Assembly: GCA_030765525.1 (NCBI GenBank)
Contig: JAVCCK010000020.1
Span: forward strand, 237,051-301,050
Source: Candidatus Lernaella stagnicola
Lineage (GTDB): Bacteria; Lernaellota; Lernaellaia; Lernaellales; Lernaellaceae
Direction of reading: 5' to 3'
Length of the DNA stretch: 64,000 bases
In this document: positions 26,647 through 35,047 of the stretch, piece after piece
Position numbering within the stretch: the first letter of the stretch is position 1
How the letters are laid out: the number at the start of each line of letters is the position of its first letter
Notes under the pieces: model-generated
Database searches by the model: none
The model's input: the letters and a program-made list of their open reading frames with translations, nothing else
What the model was told of the DNA's origin: nothing
Position numbers and translations under genes: made by a program

Positions 26647-27600
26647 ATGAATCGCGTATGTGAATTGTTCGGCATCAAGTATCCGATAATCGGCGCCGGG
26701 ATGGTGTGGTGGTCCAACGCCGATTTGTGTGCCGCCGTGGCCGAGACGGGTTGCCTGGGCCTCTTGGCCGGGGGCAGCCACACACCTTCCGGGATGGAGG
26801 CTGCGATCCAGGAAGTGCGCCGCCGCACCGACGGCGTGTTCGGCATCAATATTCCGCTTCTATATCCGCACGCGGAAGAAATCGTGCGGCTCGGCCTGGA
26901 CATGGGCGTGAAGATTTTCTTCACCAGCGCGGGTAGCCCGAAAAAGCTAACCGGCCTGATCAAGGAACGCGGCGGCGTCGTCGCGCACGTCGTCCCCTCG
27001 GCCCGGCTCGCCAAGAAATGCGAAGACGCGGGTGTTGACCTCATCGTGGCTGAGGGCGCCGAAGGCGGCGGTCACTTGTCGCCCGATCAGGTGGCGAGCC
27101 TCGTATTGTGGCCCGCCGTAACCAACGCGGTATCGATTCCCGTCATCGCCGCCGGGGGCATTGCCGATGCCCGGGCGATGGTCGCGGCTTTCGCGATGGG
27201 GTGCGAGGGCATTCAAGTCGGCACGCGTTTGATTGCCTCGGCCGAAGCGAGTGGTTCGGCGGATTATATCCAGCAGCTTTTGGATATCGACGAAACCGGC
27301 ACGACCTTCACCTTGCGTTTCGGCGCCCCGGTGCGGGCGATCAAAAACGAACTCACTGCCGCCGTGCTCCAGATGGAAATCGAGGGCAAAAGCGTGCAGG
27401 AAATCGAATCTTTCATCGGCGTGGGACGCAGCCACAACGCCACGTTGAACGGCGATGTCGCGTGGGGGTCGATGCAGTGCGGCCAAGTCGCCGGGCTGAT
27501 CCACGACCGCCCGCCGGTGGCCGAGATCGTGCGACGCTTCGTCGAGGGATATCGCGAAGTGGTCGCCGATTTGGAAAAGCGCGACGTGCGCGGCGATTAA
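26647..27600 (+). CDS. FMN oxidoreductase of the nitronate monooxygenase/FabK family
   Basis: The protein is 317 aa, start ATG 26647 after GAGGAGC. It folds as a TIM barrel: the N-terminal P-I-I-G-A-G-M substrate/FMN strand, AEGAEGGGH at the flavin-binding loop, and IPVIAAGGIADARA plus GCEGIQVGTR for phosphate binding. FabK reduces enoyl-ACP, whereas nitronate monooxygenases oxidise alkyl nitronates; the motifs do not decide between them. The acyl-CoA dehydrogenase gene lies 84 bases downstream on the same strand, which leans slightly toward a fatty acyl role. Confidence 0.83.
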   Translation: MNRVCELFGIKYPIIGAGMVWWSNADLCAAVAETGCLGLLAGGSHTPSGMEAAIQEVRRRTDGVFGINIPLLYPHAEEIVRLGLDMGVKIFFTSAGSPKKLTGLIKERGGVVAHVVPSARLAKKCEDAGVDLIVAEGAEGGGHLSPDQVASLVLWPAVTNAVSIPVIAAGGIADARAMVAAFAMGCEGIQVGTRLIASAEASGSADYIQQLLDIDETGTTFTLRFGAPVRAIKNELTAAVLQMEIEGKSVQEIESFIGVGRSHNATLNGDVAWGSMQCGQVAGLIHDRPPVAEIVRRFVEGYREVVADLEKRDVRGD

Positions 27601-27684
27601 ACCCGCCTTGCCCCGCTGCCGCTTTGCCTTTTAGAATAGCGAGCCGAATTCGACGTGCAGCCGATACATCCAAAGGAGACAGTT

Positions 27685-28848
27685 ATGCTGGATTTTGCGT
27701 TATCCGAAGAGCAGGGTATTTTGCGCGACCAGGTTCGAAATTTCGCCGAGAAGGAAATCGCACCCCTCGCCGGTGAGATGGATGAGAAGGAAGAGTTCTC
27801 TGTCGATCTCGCGCGGCGGATGGGCGAAATGGGCTTGTTCGGCATGTTCGTCTCCGAGGAATACGGCGGCTCCAACATGGGCTACGTGTCCTACATCATC
27901 GCCGTCGAGGAAATCGCGCGCGTGGACGGCAGCACCGCCGCGACCATCGCTGCGGGCAACTCGCTGGGTATCGGCCCGATTTACTACTTCGGCAACGACG
28001 AGCAGAAGAAAACCTGGCTACCGAAACTGTGCACCGGTGAGATCCTCGCCAGCTTCGGTCTCACCGAAGCCAACGCCGGTTCCGACGCGTCGGCCTCCAA
28101 AACCAACGCGGTGCTCGACGGGGACGAGTGGGTTATCAACGGCAGTAAGATTTTCATCACTAACTCCTCCTCGGAGATAAGCGGCGTGTGTGTCGTACAG
28201 GTGGTTACCGGCAGGCGCGACGACGGCCGCCCGGAACTGAGCTGCATCCTTGTGCCCAACGGTACGCCCGGCTTCGTCGCCAAAACCATGCACAACAAGC
28301 TCATGTGGCGTTCCTCCAATACCGGCGAACTCTACTTCGAAGATTGCCGTGTCCCGAAAGAGAACCTCCTGGGCAAACGCGGCGACGGCTTCAAGCAGAT
28401 GATGATGACCCTCGACGGCGGCCGTCTCTCCATCGGGGCGATGGGCCTTGGCGGGGCGCAGGGCGCGTTTGAACTGGGTTTGCGTTACGGGCAGGAGCGC
28501 AAGCAGTTCGGCAAGCGCGTCGGCGATTTTCAAGTCAACAGCTTTAAGCTGGCCGAGGCCGCCACGCGCATCGAAGCGGCGCGGTTGCTGCTGTACAAAG
28601 CGTGCTGGCAGCGCGAAAACGGCCAGTCCTTCGGGCAACTCGCCGCGATGGCCAAGCTGTATTGTTCGGAAATCTTCCGCGACATCGCCTACGACATGGT
28701 GCAGATCCACGGCGGTTACGGTTTGATGAAGGAATATGCGATCGAGCGTTTCTTCCGCGACCAGCGCTTGCTGGAAATCGGCGAGGGCACCAGCGAAATC
28801 CAAAAGTTGGTGATCGCCCGTCGCCTTGGTCTGGAGCCGATTTTCTAG
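27685..28848 (+). CDS. Acyl-CoA dehydrogenase
   Basis: The protein is 387 aa, the usual length, from ATG 27685 behind AAAGGAGA. FAD-binding and family motifs are clear: FGLTEANAGSDAS, the WVINGSKIFITN strand, and the C-terminal IHGGYGLMKEY and RDQRLLEIGEGTSEIQK. The Glu in EGTSEIQ is the expected catalytic base of short and medium-chain enzymes. It catalyses alpha,beta-dehydrogenation of an acyl-CoA, passing electrons to ETF. Chain specificity cannot be read. It is likely co-transcribed with the FabK-like gene and followed by a modest stem-loop at 28849-28884. Confidence 0.92.
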   Translation: MLDFALSEEQGILRDQVRNFAEKEIAPLAGEMDEKEEFSVDLARRMGEMGLFGMFVSEEYGGSNMGYVSYIIAVEEIARVDGSTAATIAAGNSLGIGPIYYFGNDEQKKTWLPKLCTGEILASFGLTEANAGSDASASKTNAVLDGDEWVINGSKIFITNSSSEISGVCVVQVVTGRRDDGRPELSCILVPNGTPGFVAKTMHNKLMWRSSNTGELYFEDCRVPKENLLGKRGDGFKQMMMTLDGGRLSIGAMGLGGAQGAFELGLRYGQERKQFGKRVGDFQVNSFKLAEAATRIEAARLLLYKACWQRENGQSFGQLAAMAKLYCSEIFRDIAYDMVQIHGGYGLMKEYAIERFFRDQRLLEIGEGTSEIQKLVIARRLGLEPIF

Positions 28849-28884
28849 AGGCGGTCTCACCCAACGAAAACACGCCGCCTTTTT
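28849..28884 (+). terminator. Weak stem-loop terminator after acyl-CoA dehydrogenase
   Basis: AGGCGG (28849-28854) pairs with CCGCCT (28875-28880), followed by TTTTT. The loop of 20 bases is long, so strength is uncertain. Confidence 0.4.
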
Positions 28885-28969
28885 GCAAAGGGGTTTCGAT
28901 CTTGCATTGGGTGTGGTGCCGGTCTACGGTGCCATCACAAGATATCCACATAGGTAAGAGGAGGATCGT

Positions 28970-29440
28970 ATGAAAAAGTTTGTGCTGATTGTGTTGGTTG
29001 TAGCCGTGATTGCTCTGTTTACGACGGGTTGTTTCAAACACACCTTTGATGTCGGCAAGGGAGCAACTTCGGGACAAACGGTGTACAGCAAATGGCACTC
29101 GCACTGGTTATTCGGCATCATCGGCGACGACACAGTGGACGTAAAGAAGCTCTGCCCCTCAGGCAACGCAACGATTCACAACGAGATCTCGTTTGTTAAC
29201 GGCTTGATCGGCGCGTTCGTCGGCATCGTCTACTATCCGACGACCGTTACCATCAAATGCCGCAGCGGGAAGAAGGCCGAAGTCGAACTGAACGCCGAAG
29301 AAGCGGCGGCGCTGATTACCGATCCGAATTTCATTTACATCGTGGACGAGGTGGCGCCGGGGATGCGTGATCAGGCGGAACTGGCGATTACCAACGCTGA
29401 GAATTTCATGACGGCGCAGTCGCTGTACGCGATGAAATAG
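28970..29440 (+). CDS. Bor-like outer-membrane lipoprotein
   Basis: The protein is 156 aa from ATG 28970 after AGAGGAGG. The signal ends with the lipobox FTTGC (Cys21). The region HSHWLFGIIGDDTVDVKKL, the Cys that follows, and ISFVNGLIGAF then IYY-type and TIKC strands parallel lambda Bor (HHFFVSGIGQ, VDAAKICGG, TFVNGLLG). The C-terminal 50 residues are an extra, Ala/Glu-rich extension that Bor of lambda lacks. Lambda Bor increases serum survival of lysogens. No phage gene is nearby, so this is a chromosomal relative. It has its own terminator at 29462-29492. Confidence 0.75.
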   Translation: MKKFVLIVLVVAVIALFTTGCFKHTFDVGKGATSGQTVYSKWHSHWLFGIIGDDTVDVKKLCPSGNATIHNEISFVNGLIGAFVGIVYYPTTVTIKCRSGKKAEVELNAEEAAALITDPNFIYIVDEVAPGMRDQAELAITNAENFMTAQSLYAMK

Positions 29441-29461
29441 CCGGAACGAAAAGATAACCAA

Positions 29462-29492
29462 ATCGGGCGGCTTTCGGGCCGCCCGATTTTTT
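29462..29492 (+). terminator. Rho-independent terminator after the Bor-like gene
   Basis: ATCGGGCGGC (29462-29471) pairs with GCCGCCCGAT (29478-29487) across a six-base loop, followed by six T. It lies between two convergent genes; the last bases overlap the stop of the beta-barrel gene. Confidence 0.9.
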
Positions 29493-30873
29493 AGAAGCCG
29501 TATTCCAGGTTCAAATAAGCGAAGTCGTTGTAGTTGTAATCGCCGAAGCGCGTTTCGGGCTCGCCGCCGAACAGGCGGACACCCGCCTCGGTTTTTAGAG
29601 CAACCGTCCATCGATACCCAACGTAAGGCCGCATGTACCAGTCATTGTGGTAGACGTTGTAGGCCGAATCGAACCCGGCTTCGAGATCCTCATCCAACCA
29701 AAGAGTCTGCAACTTCGCCGTGACGTTGCCCTCGTACTCGTTGTAGATGTTGGCTTTCTCGTATTCGAGGATCTGGCTGTGGGCGTATTGCAGGTTCACG
29801 TAAAGCCACGTCCCGTCGCGCCAATCGACGCCGCCGACGACCGAATAGGCCGGCGATTCCACATACCAATCATAGTCCCGCAACTGCATGAGCGCCTGAT
29901 AGGCGGCGATGACGTCGTCCACCAGCAAGAAAGACGGGTCGATCCCCGCGTTGTACTGCCGCGGCGTGTAATACGCGCCCTCGGTGCGGAAGCTGAAGCT
30001 CCCTGCGGTGAAGGCGAGACTGCCGCCGTACGCCTGGTAGCGTTGATACGACTCGCGCAAGGTGAGCGGCTTGGCGCCGGTCACCAAGCCTTCGGCGTCG
30101 ATATCGATCTTGACCTTGTAGAAGGGCAGGTCGTCGAAGCCGTCGAACCAAACGAGCGAAAAATCGACCGGACCGACCATGCCGCGAAAACGAGCGGCGC
30201 GGTCGGCATTCTGGATCGACATGTCCGGCACATGCTGCGCCTGAAAATCGACGAAACCCGGGAACGCGTCGACGAGGCCGTAAAACAAGCCCAGTTCCCA
30301 CGGCAGCCAATCGCTATCGGCGTCCGGCAGAATATTGGGCTCGAAAAGCGGCATGAGTACGCCCTGCAGCGAAAAATCGCCGTAGGACAACGTCAGATTG
30401 GAGGAGAAAACGCCGAGCTTACGTTCGCGCTTGCCCATACTCATGACCCAACGCAAGTCTTCCGGATTGAGCAGATCCGTCGGGTTGAATTCATCCGCCA
30501 TGCCCCAGGCGTAAATGATCTTGCCGATTTCGAATGACGCATATTCGGAGTAGAAACCGCCGTATGCTTCGCGCAGCCGCCATTCCATGTCTTGGGTTTC
30601 GTCAAACACGCCGGTGGGGTCGTAGCGCAGGTCCAAGTCGACGAACAACCGACCGCGGCGCTCCTCATCCCGGGCGCGCAGCATGAAATTGGCGGTCGTC
30701 ATCACAGTGGTGAAGTCCCAGTCCATCTCGTCGGGCATGTCGTTTTGTTTCAGGCGCAGGCGCGACTCGTTGGACAGCGATCCCGAAAGCGATATGTCGC
30801 CCGCCCACGCCGTGGCGGCGGCGAAGAGGCAAAGGCATGTTATCAGAAAGGATAGGGTTACCCAGCGCTGCAT
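29491..30873 (-). CDS. Outer-membrane beta-barrel of the RND module (DUF1302-like)
   Basis: The protein is 460 aa with an N-terminal signal peptide cleaved near AWA. The mature protein is made of alternating amphipathic strands rich in Tyr and Trp and ends in a terminal Phe (LEYGF), the outer-membrane assembly signal. The pattern of a YGFYSEYASFEIGKI strand with the WGMADEFNPTDLLNPEDLRW segment matches DUF1302-type porins. It is the last gene of a four-gene unit with MarR, an RND/MMPL exporter and a LolA-like carrier. Such modules are thought to move hydrophobic compounds across the envelope, with this protein as the outer-membrane exit. Confidence 0.8.
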   Translation of the reverse strand: MQRWVTLSFLITCLCLFAAATAWAGDISLSGSLSNESRLRLKQNDMPDEMDWDFTTVMTTANFMLRARDEERRGRLFVDLDLRYDPTGVFDETQDMEWRLREAYGGFYSEYASFEIGKIIYAWGMADEFNPTDLLNPEDLRWVMSMGKRERKLGVFSSNLTLSYGDFSLQGVLMPLFEPNILPDADSDWLPWELGLFYGLVDAFPGFVDFQAQHVPDMSIQNADRAARFRGMVGPVDFSLVWFDGFDDLPFYKVKIDIDAEGLVTGAKPLTLRESYQRYQAYGGSLAFTAGSFSFRTEGAYYTPRQYNAGIDPSFLLVDDVIAAYQALMQLRDYDWYVESPAYSVVGGVDWRDGTWLYVNLQYAHSQILEYEKANIYNEYEGNVTAKLQTLWLDEDLEAGFDSAYNVYHNDWYMRPYVGYRWTVALKTEAGVRLFGGEPETRFGDYNYNDFAYLNLEYGF

Positions 30874-30931
30874 TGGCTCTCCTTCGCGGGCTGCGGCAGG
30901 CGCCGTCGGGCGCCCGCCCGCCGCGATGCGA

Positions 30932-31711
30932 TCAATACGTTTCGAGGAATTTCTTGGTGAAAAAGCGGTCCTGAACTTCGCCGTTGTACTCGCGCTGTTC
31001 GATGTTGATTTCGGTTTTCGCGCGACCGCCGCCTTGGCTGGTCACGACGATGTACAACTGCGTCCAGATTCCGTCGATCTGCTCGATCTTCTTCGATTCG
31101 ATCGTTTTGATCAGTTTGCCGCCCTTGCCGAAAAGCTCCAGCTTGTAAGGCGCGAAATTATCGACGTCGATCAGTGACCGCGTCTTCGTATAGGCCGAGT
31201 TAACGTCCGGTTTCGGGGAGCTTTCCACCAGATAGCACTGCTTGCCGTTGTATACGGTTTCGGAAATCAACGTGTGGTTGAAGTCTTCCGCCGACTGCGT
31301 GCCCATGTCCTCGAAGAAAAGATCCGAACCCATGAACTGGTCGCTCTTGTCGGCCTGCGCCAATTGGCGTGCCTTCTTCTGCGAGGGCAAATAGAGCCAC
31401 TGCAGGTCGTCGGCGCCCTTTTTCTCCCAAGTCATCAGGCCGGTGCCGTTGTTGTCGGCCGGTTCGGTGAAACGGATCAGCTTCTTGGAACCATCGGCGT
31501 ATTGCTTGTCCCACGTGGTGAACTTGTAGACGCGCTTGCGGCCCTTTTTCGTGGTCACCGTCATCTTGTATTGCGTCACCTTGGTCGGCGTCTTGTCGAG
31601 TTCGAGTGAACGCTTGGCAATTTCAAAAGGCGTCAGATCGGCCGCGAAAGCCCAGCCAACCATCCACGCCAGCGCGAAGGCCACAGCCGTTAGGTACCAA
31701 CGAAATTTCAT
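30932..31711 (-). CDS. Outer-membrane lipoprotein-sorting protein, LolA-like
   Basis: The protein is 259 aa from ATG 31711, behind AAAGGAG, with a signal peptide ending at AFA. The LolA/LolB-like fold (PF17131 type) is indicated by the run of strands KVTQYKMTVTTKKGRKRVYK, FTEPADNNGTGLMTWEKKG and DLQWLYLPSQKKARQL, followed by the FMGSDLFFEDM motif typical of this subfamily. It lies 20 bases downstream of the RND transporter gene. These periplasmic carriers usually accompany MMPL exporters and may pass a lipid or lipoprotein to the outer membrane. The cargo is unknown. Confidence 0.85.
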   Translation of the reverse strand: MKFRWYLTAVAFALAWMVGWAFAADLTPFEIAKRSLELDKTPTKVTQYKMTVTTKKGRKRVYKFTTWDKQYADGSKKLIRFTEPADNNGTGLMTWEKKGADDLQWLYLPSQKKARQLAQADKSDQFMGSDLFFEDMGTQSAEDFNHTLISETVYNGKQCYLVESSPKPDVNSAYTKTRSLIDVDNFAPYKLELFGKGGKLIKTIESKKIEQIDGIWTQLYIVVTSQGGGRAKTEINIEQREYNGEVQDRFFTKKFLETY

Positions 31712-31731
31712 TGTAAGACTCCTTTCAGTCG

Positions 31732-34392
31732 TCATTTTTCAGTTTCGGTTTTCGCCACTTTACGAATAAAGCCCGGGCGCAGCCAAATCAACAGTACGGG
31801 CAGGATCGTCAGCGAAATCAAACTCGCCGAGATCATCGTTAAACCCGTCAGCAATCCCATGCGCATCATCGGATTGAAGTTGCTGAACGTCAGTACGAAA
31901 AAGCCAAGCGCGACCGCTACGGCGTTATACACAATCGCCTTGCCGCTCGTCAGGTGGGTCACCACGACCGAGTCGAGGCGGCCGTTGCCTTCCTCGCGCG
32001 CTTGACGATATCGATTGATGTAGTGAATCGCATAGTCGATGCCGATACCGACCGCCGCCGCGGCAATCAACGCCGTACCCACGTCCAGCGGAATGTTCGT
32101 CAGACCCATCATGCCGAAGTTGCCCAGCACCGCCAACGCCGCGGGTACCACGGCCAATAGTCCGCCGACGAAACTGCGAAAGATGATTGCCGCCAGGAAG
32201 AAGACCACCAACAGCGACAACGCCACCGATCGCATCTGGCCCACGACGATTAAGCCGTCGACGATTTCACGAATCGAAGCTTCACCCGAAAAGCTATACC
32301 TTGAATCCAGCACCCGCGGCGAAGGCTCGACCAGCCCGGCCGTTTCCAGTAGCCGCTGTCCCAACGACACGCGCGGCGCCGGGCGACCGGCCATCTCGGG
32401 CCAATTCTGATTGATCCACGACGCGATTTCGCGTTTGACCGCGCGCATTATGTGGGTGCGGCCGTCGGTGACGCGGAAAGAAAGCCGCACGCGGCGGTAG
32501 TCGAAATCGATCACCGATTCAAGAGCGTCGCTCTTTTGCGAGAACAGGAACAGGGTGTCGGAAACGCCTTGGCGTGTTTCGGGGATGCGGTAGGCATCGG
32601 GCGCGTCGTAGGAAAGCGTCTGCCACATCTTCTTGACGAAGTCGTTTACCGACATCGTCTTGCCGACATGGCCGGGAAACGCTTCGCGCACATGTTGTTC
32701 CAGTTCGTCGAGCTTCCGCAGTTGCTCCGGGTTTTTCCAAAAGTTCGGCTCGCCGCCATCAAGCATGGCATAGAAAGTATTTGTGCCCCCCAAAGCTTCT
32801 TGCAGGTATTTATCGGTTTGAACGATTTCGCTGTCGGCCTTGAAATACTCGATCATGTTGCTCGTGACTGACACGCGCATCGCCAGCCCCAGCACGATCA
32901 CGCCGGTCACCAAAGAGATCACTGCGACCGTGCGCCGTCGCCGGCTGACGAAATAGCCCAAGCCGCCCAGCACCGCTCCCAGCGGTCCTTTGGACGGGTC
33001 GTGAGCCTTTCCGGCGGCGGACGCCGGGGCGGCATTCTTACCGAAGGCCGCCAGCCAGGCGGGCACGAAAGTAATGCTGATCAGCAAGCACGCCAAGGCG
33101 CCGAAACTGGCCAGAAAACCGAAGTCCTTGATGGGAATGACGGTGCTGGTTGTCAGCGAGAGAAAACCGCCGACCGTCGTCAGGCCGGCCATGACCACAG
33201 CCAGGCCCACTTTGGCCATCGTGTCCACGATCGCTTCGCGCTTGTCCACGCCGGCGCGGCGCCCCTCAAGGAAATGGTGGATAATGTGAATGGTATAGGC
33301 GCTGCCGACCGCCGTGATAAGCGTTGGTATGGCGCTGGTTACCAGCGACAGTGACATGCCGATCAACGGCGTAAGCCCCACCGTCCAGATCGTGCCGAAA
33401 ATCACGGTCATAAAAGGCATGGCCACGCCGATGGGTTTGCGGAAACTGACCACGAGCACGAGCAGTATCACCGCCAAAACGAAAGGAATCAGGCGGCGTA
33501 GGTCGCTTTGGAGGTAGCGACCGAGCCAAACCGAAATCATCGGGATGCCGCCGGAGCGGAAGATGAGGCCGTCGCCGGGCTTGTCCATTTCGGCCAGCTT
33601 GTCGTCGATACGGCGCTGGAACTCGTTGGTGAAATCGATCGTTACGCCTTCGGGGATAAAGGCGTAGACGGCCGCCGTTTTCATCTTGCCGGTTTTGGGG
33701 TCCGGTCCCGATACGACGTTGTTTTCGTACAGCGACCAGGTTTTGACCCGACGCCGCACTTCGTCGGCTTCTTCCTGCGTTTGCGGCGGCGACTCCCACA
33801 GGTTCTCGACCATCAACCGGTGTTCAGGTTCACCGCCCGGCTCCAGCGGCGGCAGCGTCTCATCGTAGATGACGTCCATGGTCGCCAGGCTTTGCACATC
33901 GCCCAGGAATGCTTTTTTGGGCGCCTTGCAGACCCACATCTTGACCATGCCGTCCACGTCCTCGGGGGGCAGGGCCTCTTCCACGCGCTTGATCTGTTCG
34001 GGAGTGCAGGGATTGCCGTCACGCTCGGCAATGATCGTTTCCGCCTCTTCAGGCGTTACCCACAGGGTGTATTCGAAGTTGCCTTCGATCTCGATTTCCT
34101 GCAGCCAGTCGGTTAGCTGTTGCACTTTCTGCAGAATGTCGGGGGCAAACACATCGTCGTAGGGTCCGCCATCTTCGACCGTGATGCCGATGATCGCCAC
34201 GAACTCCGCACCGAATATTTCCATGGAACGAAAATACTGTTGGCGGGCATCCTGGGTTTCAGGCAGAAACTCTTTTACTTCGTTGTCGATTTTCACATGA
34301 GGGAGTTGCAGCGCAAAAAATACGGTAATTCCGGCGATGACGGCAATCGTCAACCACGGCCACTTAATAACAATTCGTGTGAGGGTTCGCAT
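31732..34392 (-). CDS. RND/MMPL family exporter
   Basis: The protein is 886 aa with the twofold RND layout. An N-terminal helix is followed by a large periplasmic domain (about 35-290), five to six helices with the SSD-like core, a second periplasmic domain (about 515-720), and a final helix set. The second half carries VGIGIDYAIHYINRYRQA, the MMPL signature with its proton-relay Asp. It starts inside the MarR stop codon (TAATG). Energy comes from proton flux; the substrate is probably hydrophobic. The LolA-like protein and beta-barrel downstream suggest a full trans-envelope route. Confidence 0.9.
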   Translation of the reverse strand: MRTLTRIVIKWPWLTIAVIAGITVFFALQLPHVKIDNEVKEFLPETQDARQQYFRSMEIFGAEFVAIIGITVEDGGPYDDVFAPDILQKVQQLTDWLQEIEIEGNFEYTLWVTPEEAETIIAERDGNPCTPEQIKRVEEALPPEDVDGMVKMWVCKAPKKAFLGDVQSLATMDVIYDETLPPLEPGGEPEHRLMVENLWESPPQTQEEADEVRRRVKTWSLYENNVVSGPDPKTGKMKTAAVYAFIPEGVTIDFTNEFQRRIDDKLAEMDKPGDGLIFRSGGIPMISVWLGRYLQSDLRRLIPFVLAVILLVLVVSFRKPIGVAMPFMTVIFGTIWTVGLTPLIGMSLSLVTSAIPTLITAVGSAYTIHIIHHFLEGRRAGVDKREAIVDTMAKVGLAVVMAGLTTVGGFLSLTTSTVIPIKDFGFLASFGALACLLISITFVPAWLAAFGKNAAPASAAGKAHDPSKGPLGAVLGGLGYFVSRRRRTVAVISLVTGVIVLGLAMRVSVTSNMIEYFKADSEIVQTDKYLQEALGGTNTFYAMLDGGEPNFWKNPEQLRKLDELEQHVREAFPGHVGKTMSVNDFVKKMWQTLSYDAPDAYRIPETRQGVSDTLFLFSQKSDALESVIDFDYRRVRLSFRVTDGRTHIMRAVKREIASWINQNWPEMAGRPAPRVSLGQRLLETAGLVEPSPRVLDSRYSFSGEASIREIVDGLIVVGQMRSVALSLLVVFFLAAIIFRSFVGGLLAVVPAALAVLGNFGMMGLTNIPLDVGTALIAAAAVGIGIDYAIHYINRYRQAREEGNGRLDSVVVTHLTSGKAIVYNAVAVALGFFVLTFSNFNPMMRMGLLTGLTMISASLISLTILPVLLIWLRPGFIRKVAKTETEK

Positions 34393-34853
34393 TAGGTTCC
34401 GTCTTTCCTTTCCAATAAAGCCGTCAACGGCGCGGCAATTTTTTCCAGCAGAGGCACCAACGTATCGCGCTCTTTCGGAGCCAGGCGCTCCAGCAGCGTC
34501 TTACTAAAATCGAGTAAAAATCCTTTGTGCTTTTCGAGCTGCTCGAAACCGACCTTCGTCAGACCCACCATCACAATGCGCCGATCTCGCTCCGCCCGCT
34601 CGCGCAGCAGGTATCCCCGCTGAACCAGACGGTCGACAATACCGGTCATCGTGTTGGGCAGCATACCGGAAGTGACGGCCAGTTCGCTCATCGAAATCGG
34701 TCCTAGGCGGCCGACGACTTCCACTGTTGCCGCCTCCTGGATCGGCAGCACGACATTCTGCCGATCTCTTCCCCAATTGATAAAACCCTCGTCGACCAGC
34801 AATTGCAGGCAAGCACGAGTTCGTTCCGACAAAGATTCATTTGCGGGAGTCAT
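34392..34853 (-). CDS. MarR family regulator of the exporter module
   Basis: The protein is 153 aa with a winged helix at about 35-110: PISMSELAVTSGMLPNTMTGIVDRLVQRGYL (recognition helix region) and the wing RERAERDRRIVMVGLT. MarR proteins act as dimers and respond to small ligands. The gene is the first of the operon and its stop overlaps the exporter start, so it most likely represses its own operon. A perfect palindrome sits over the predicted transcription start, 20 bases upstream of this ATG. Confidence 0.9.
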   Translation of the reverse strand: MTPANESLSERTRACLQLLVDEGFINWGRDRQNVVLPIQEAATVEVVGRLGPISMSELAVTSGMLPNTMTGIVDRLVQRGYLLRERAERDRRIVMVGLTKVGFEQLEKHKGFLLDFSKTLLERLAPKERDTLVPLLEKIAAPLTALLERKDGT

Positions 34854-34864
34854 TTATTTCACCC

Positions 34865-34887
34865 TTCGAATAATTCGAGTCTCGAAT
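34865..34887 (-). promoter_or_regulatory. Candidate MarR operator
   Basis: ATTCGAG-T-CTCGAAT (34873-34887) is a perfect 15-base palindrome, and a third half-site TTCGAA lies at 34865-34870. The palindrome covers the expected start point of the promoter at 34894-34922, as needed for repression. Confidence 0.7.
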
Positions 34888-34893
34888 AAATGA

Positions 34894-34922
34894 AAACTAG
34901 CGAGGTGGACTTTAGTTGTCAA
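34894..34922 (-). promoter_or_regulatory. Sigma-70 type promoter of the MarR-RND operon
   Basis: On the minus strand TTGACA (34922-34917) is a perfect -35 box. After 17 bases comes TAGTTT (34899-34894) as a weak -10. The start would fall near 34887, at the edge of the palindrome. Confidence 0.6.
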
Positions 34923-34960
34923 CGGGCAAAGTCGTGGCTATTTTGAGATTGAGTGTCTGT

Positions 34961-34988
34961 TTGACTCAAATAGGAAGGCGCGTAAAAT
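34961..34988 (+). promoter_or_regulatory. Sigma-70 type promoter of the metalloprotease gene
   Basis: TTGACT (34961-34966), a 16-base spacer and TAAAAT (34983-34988). The start would be near 34995, which leaves a leader of about 50 bases with a hairpin at 35017-35032 (GAGCCC-GGCA-GGGCTC) directly before the ribosome site. Confidence 0.6.
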
Positions 34989-35047
34989 GGCGCCCCAATC
35001 CGATTGGATAGGTGGTGAGCCCGGCAGGGCTCCAGAAAGGAAGCGAC

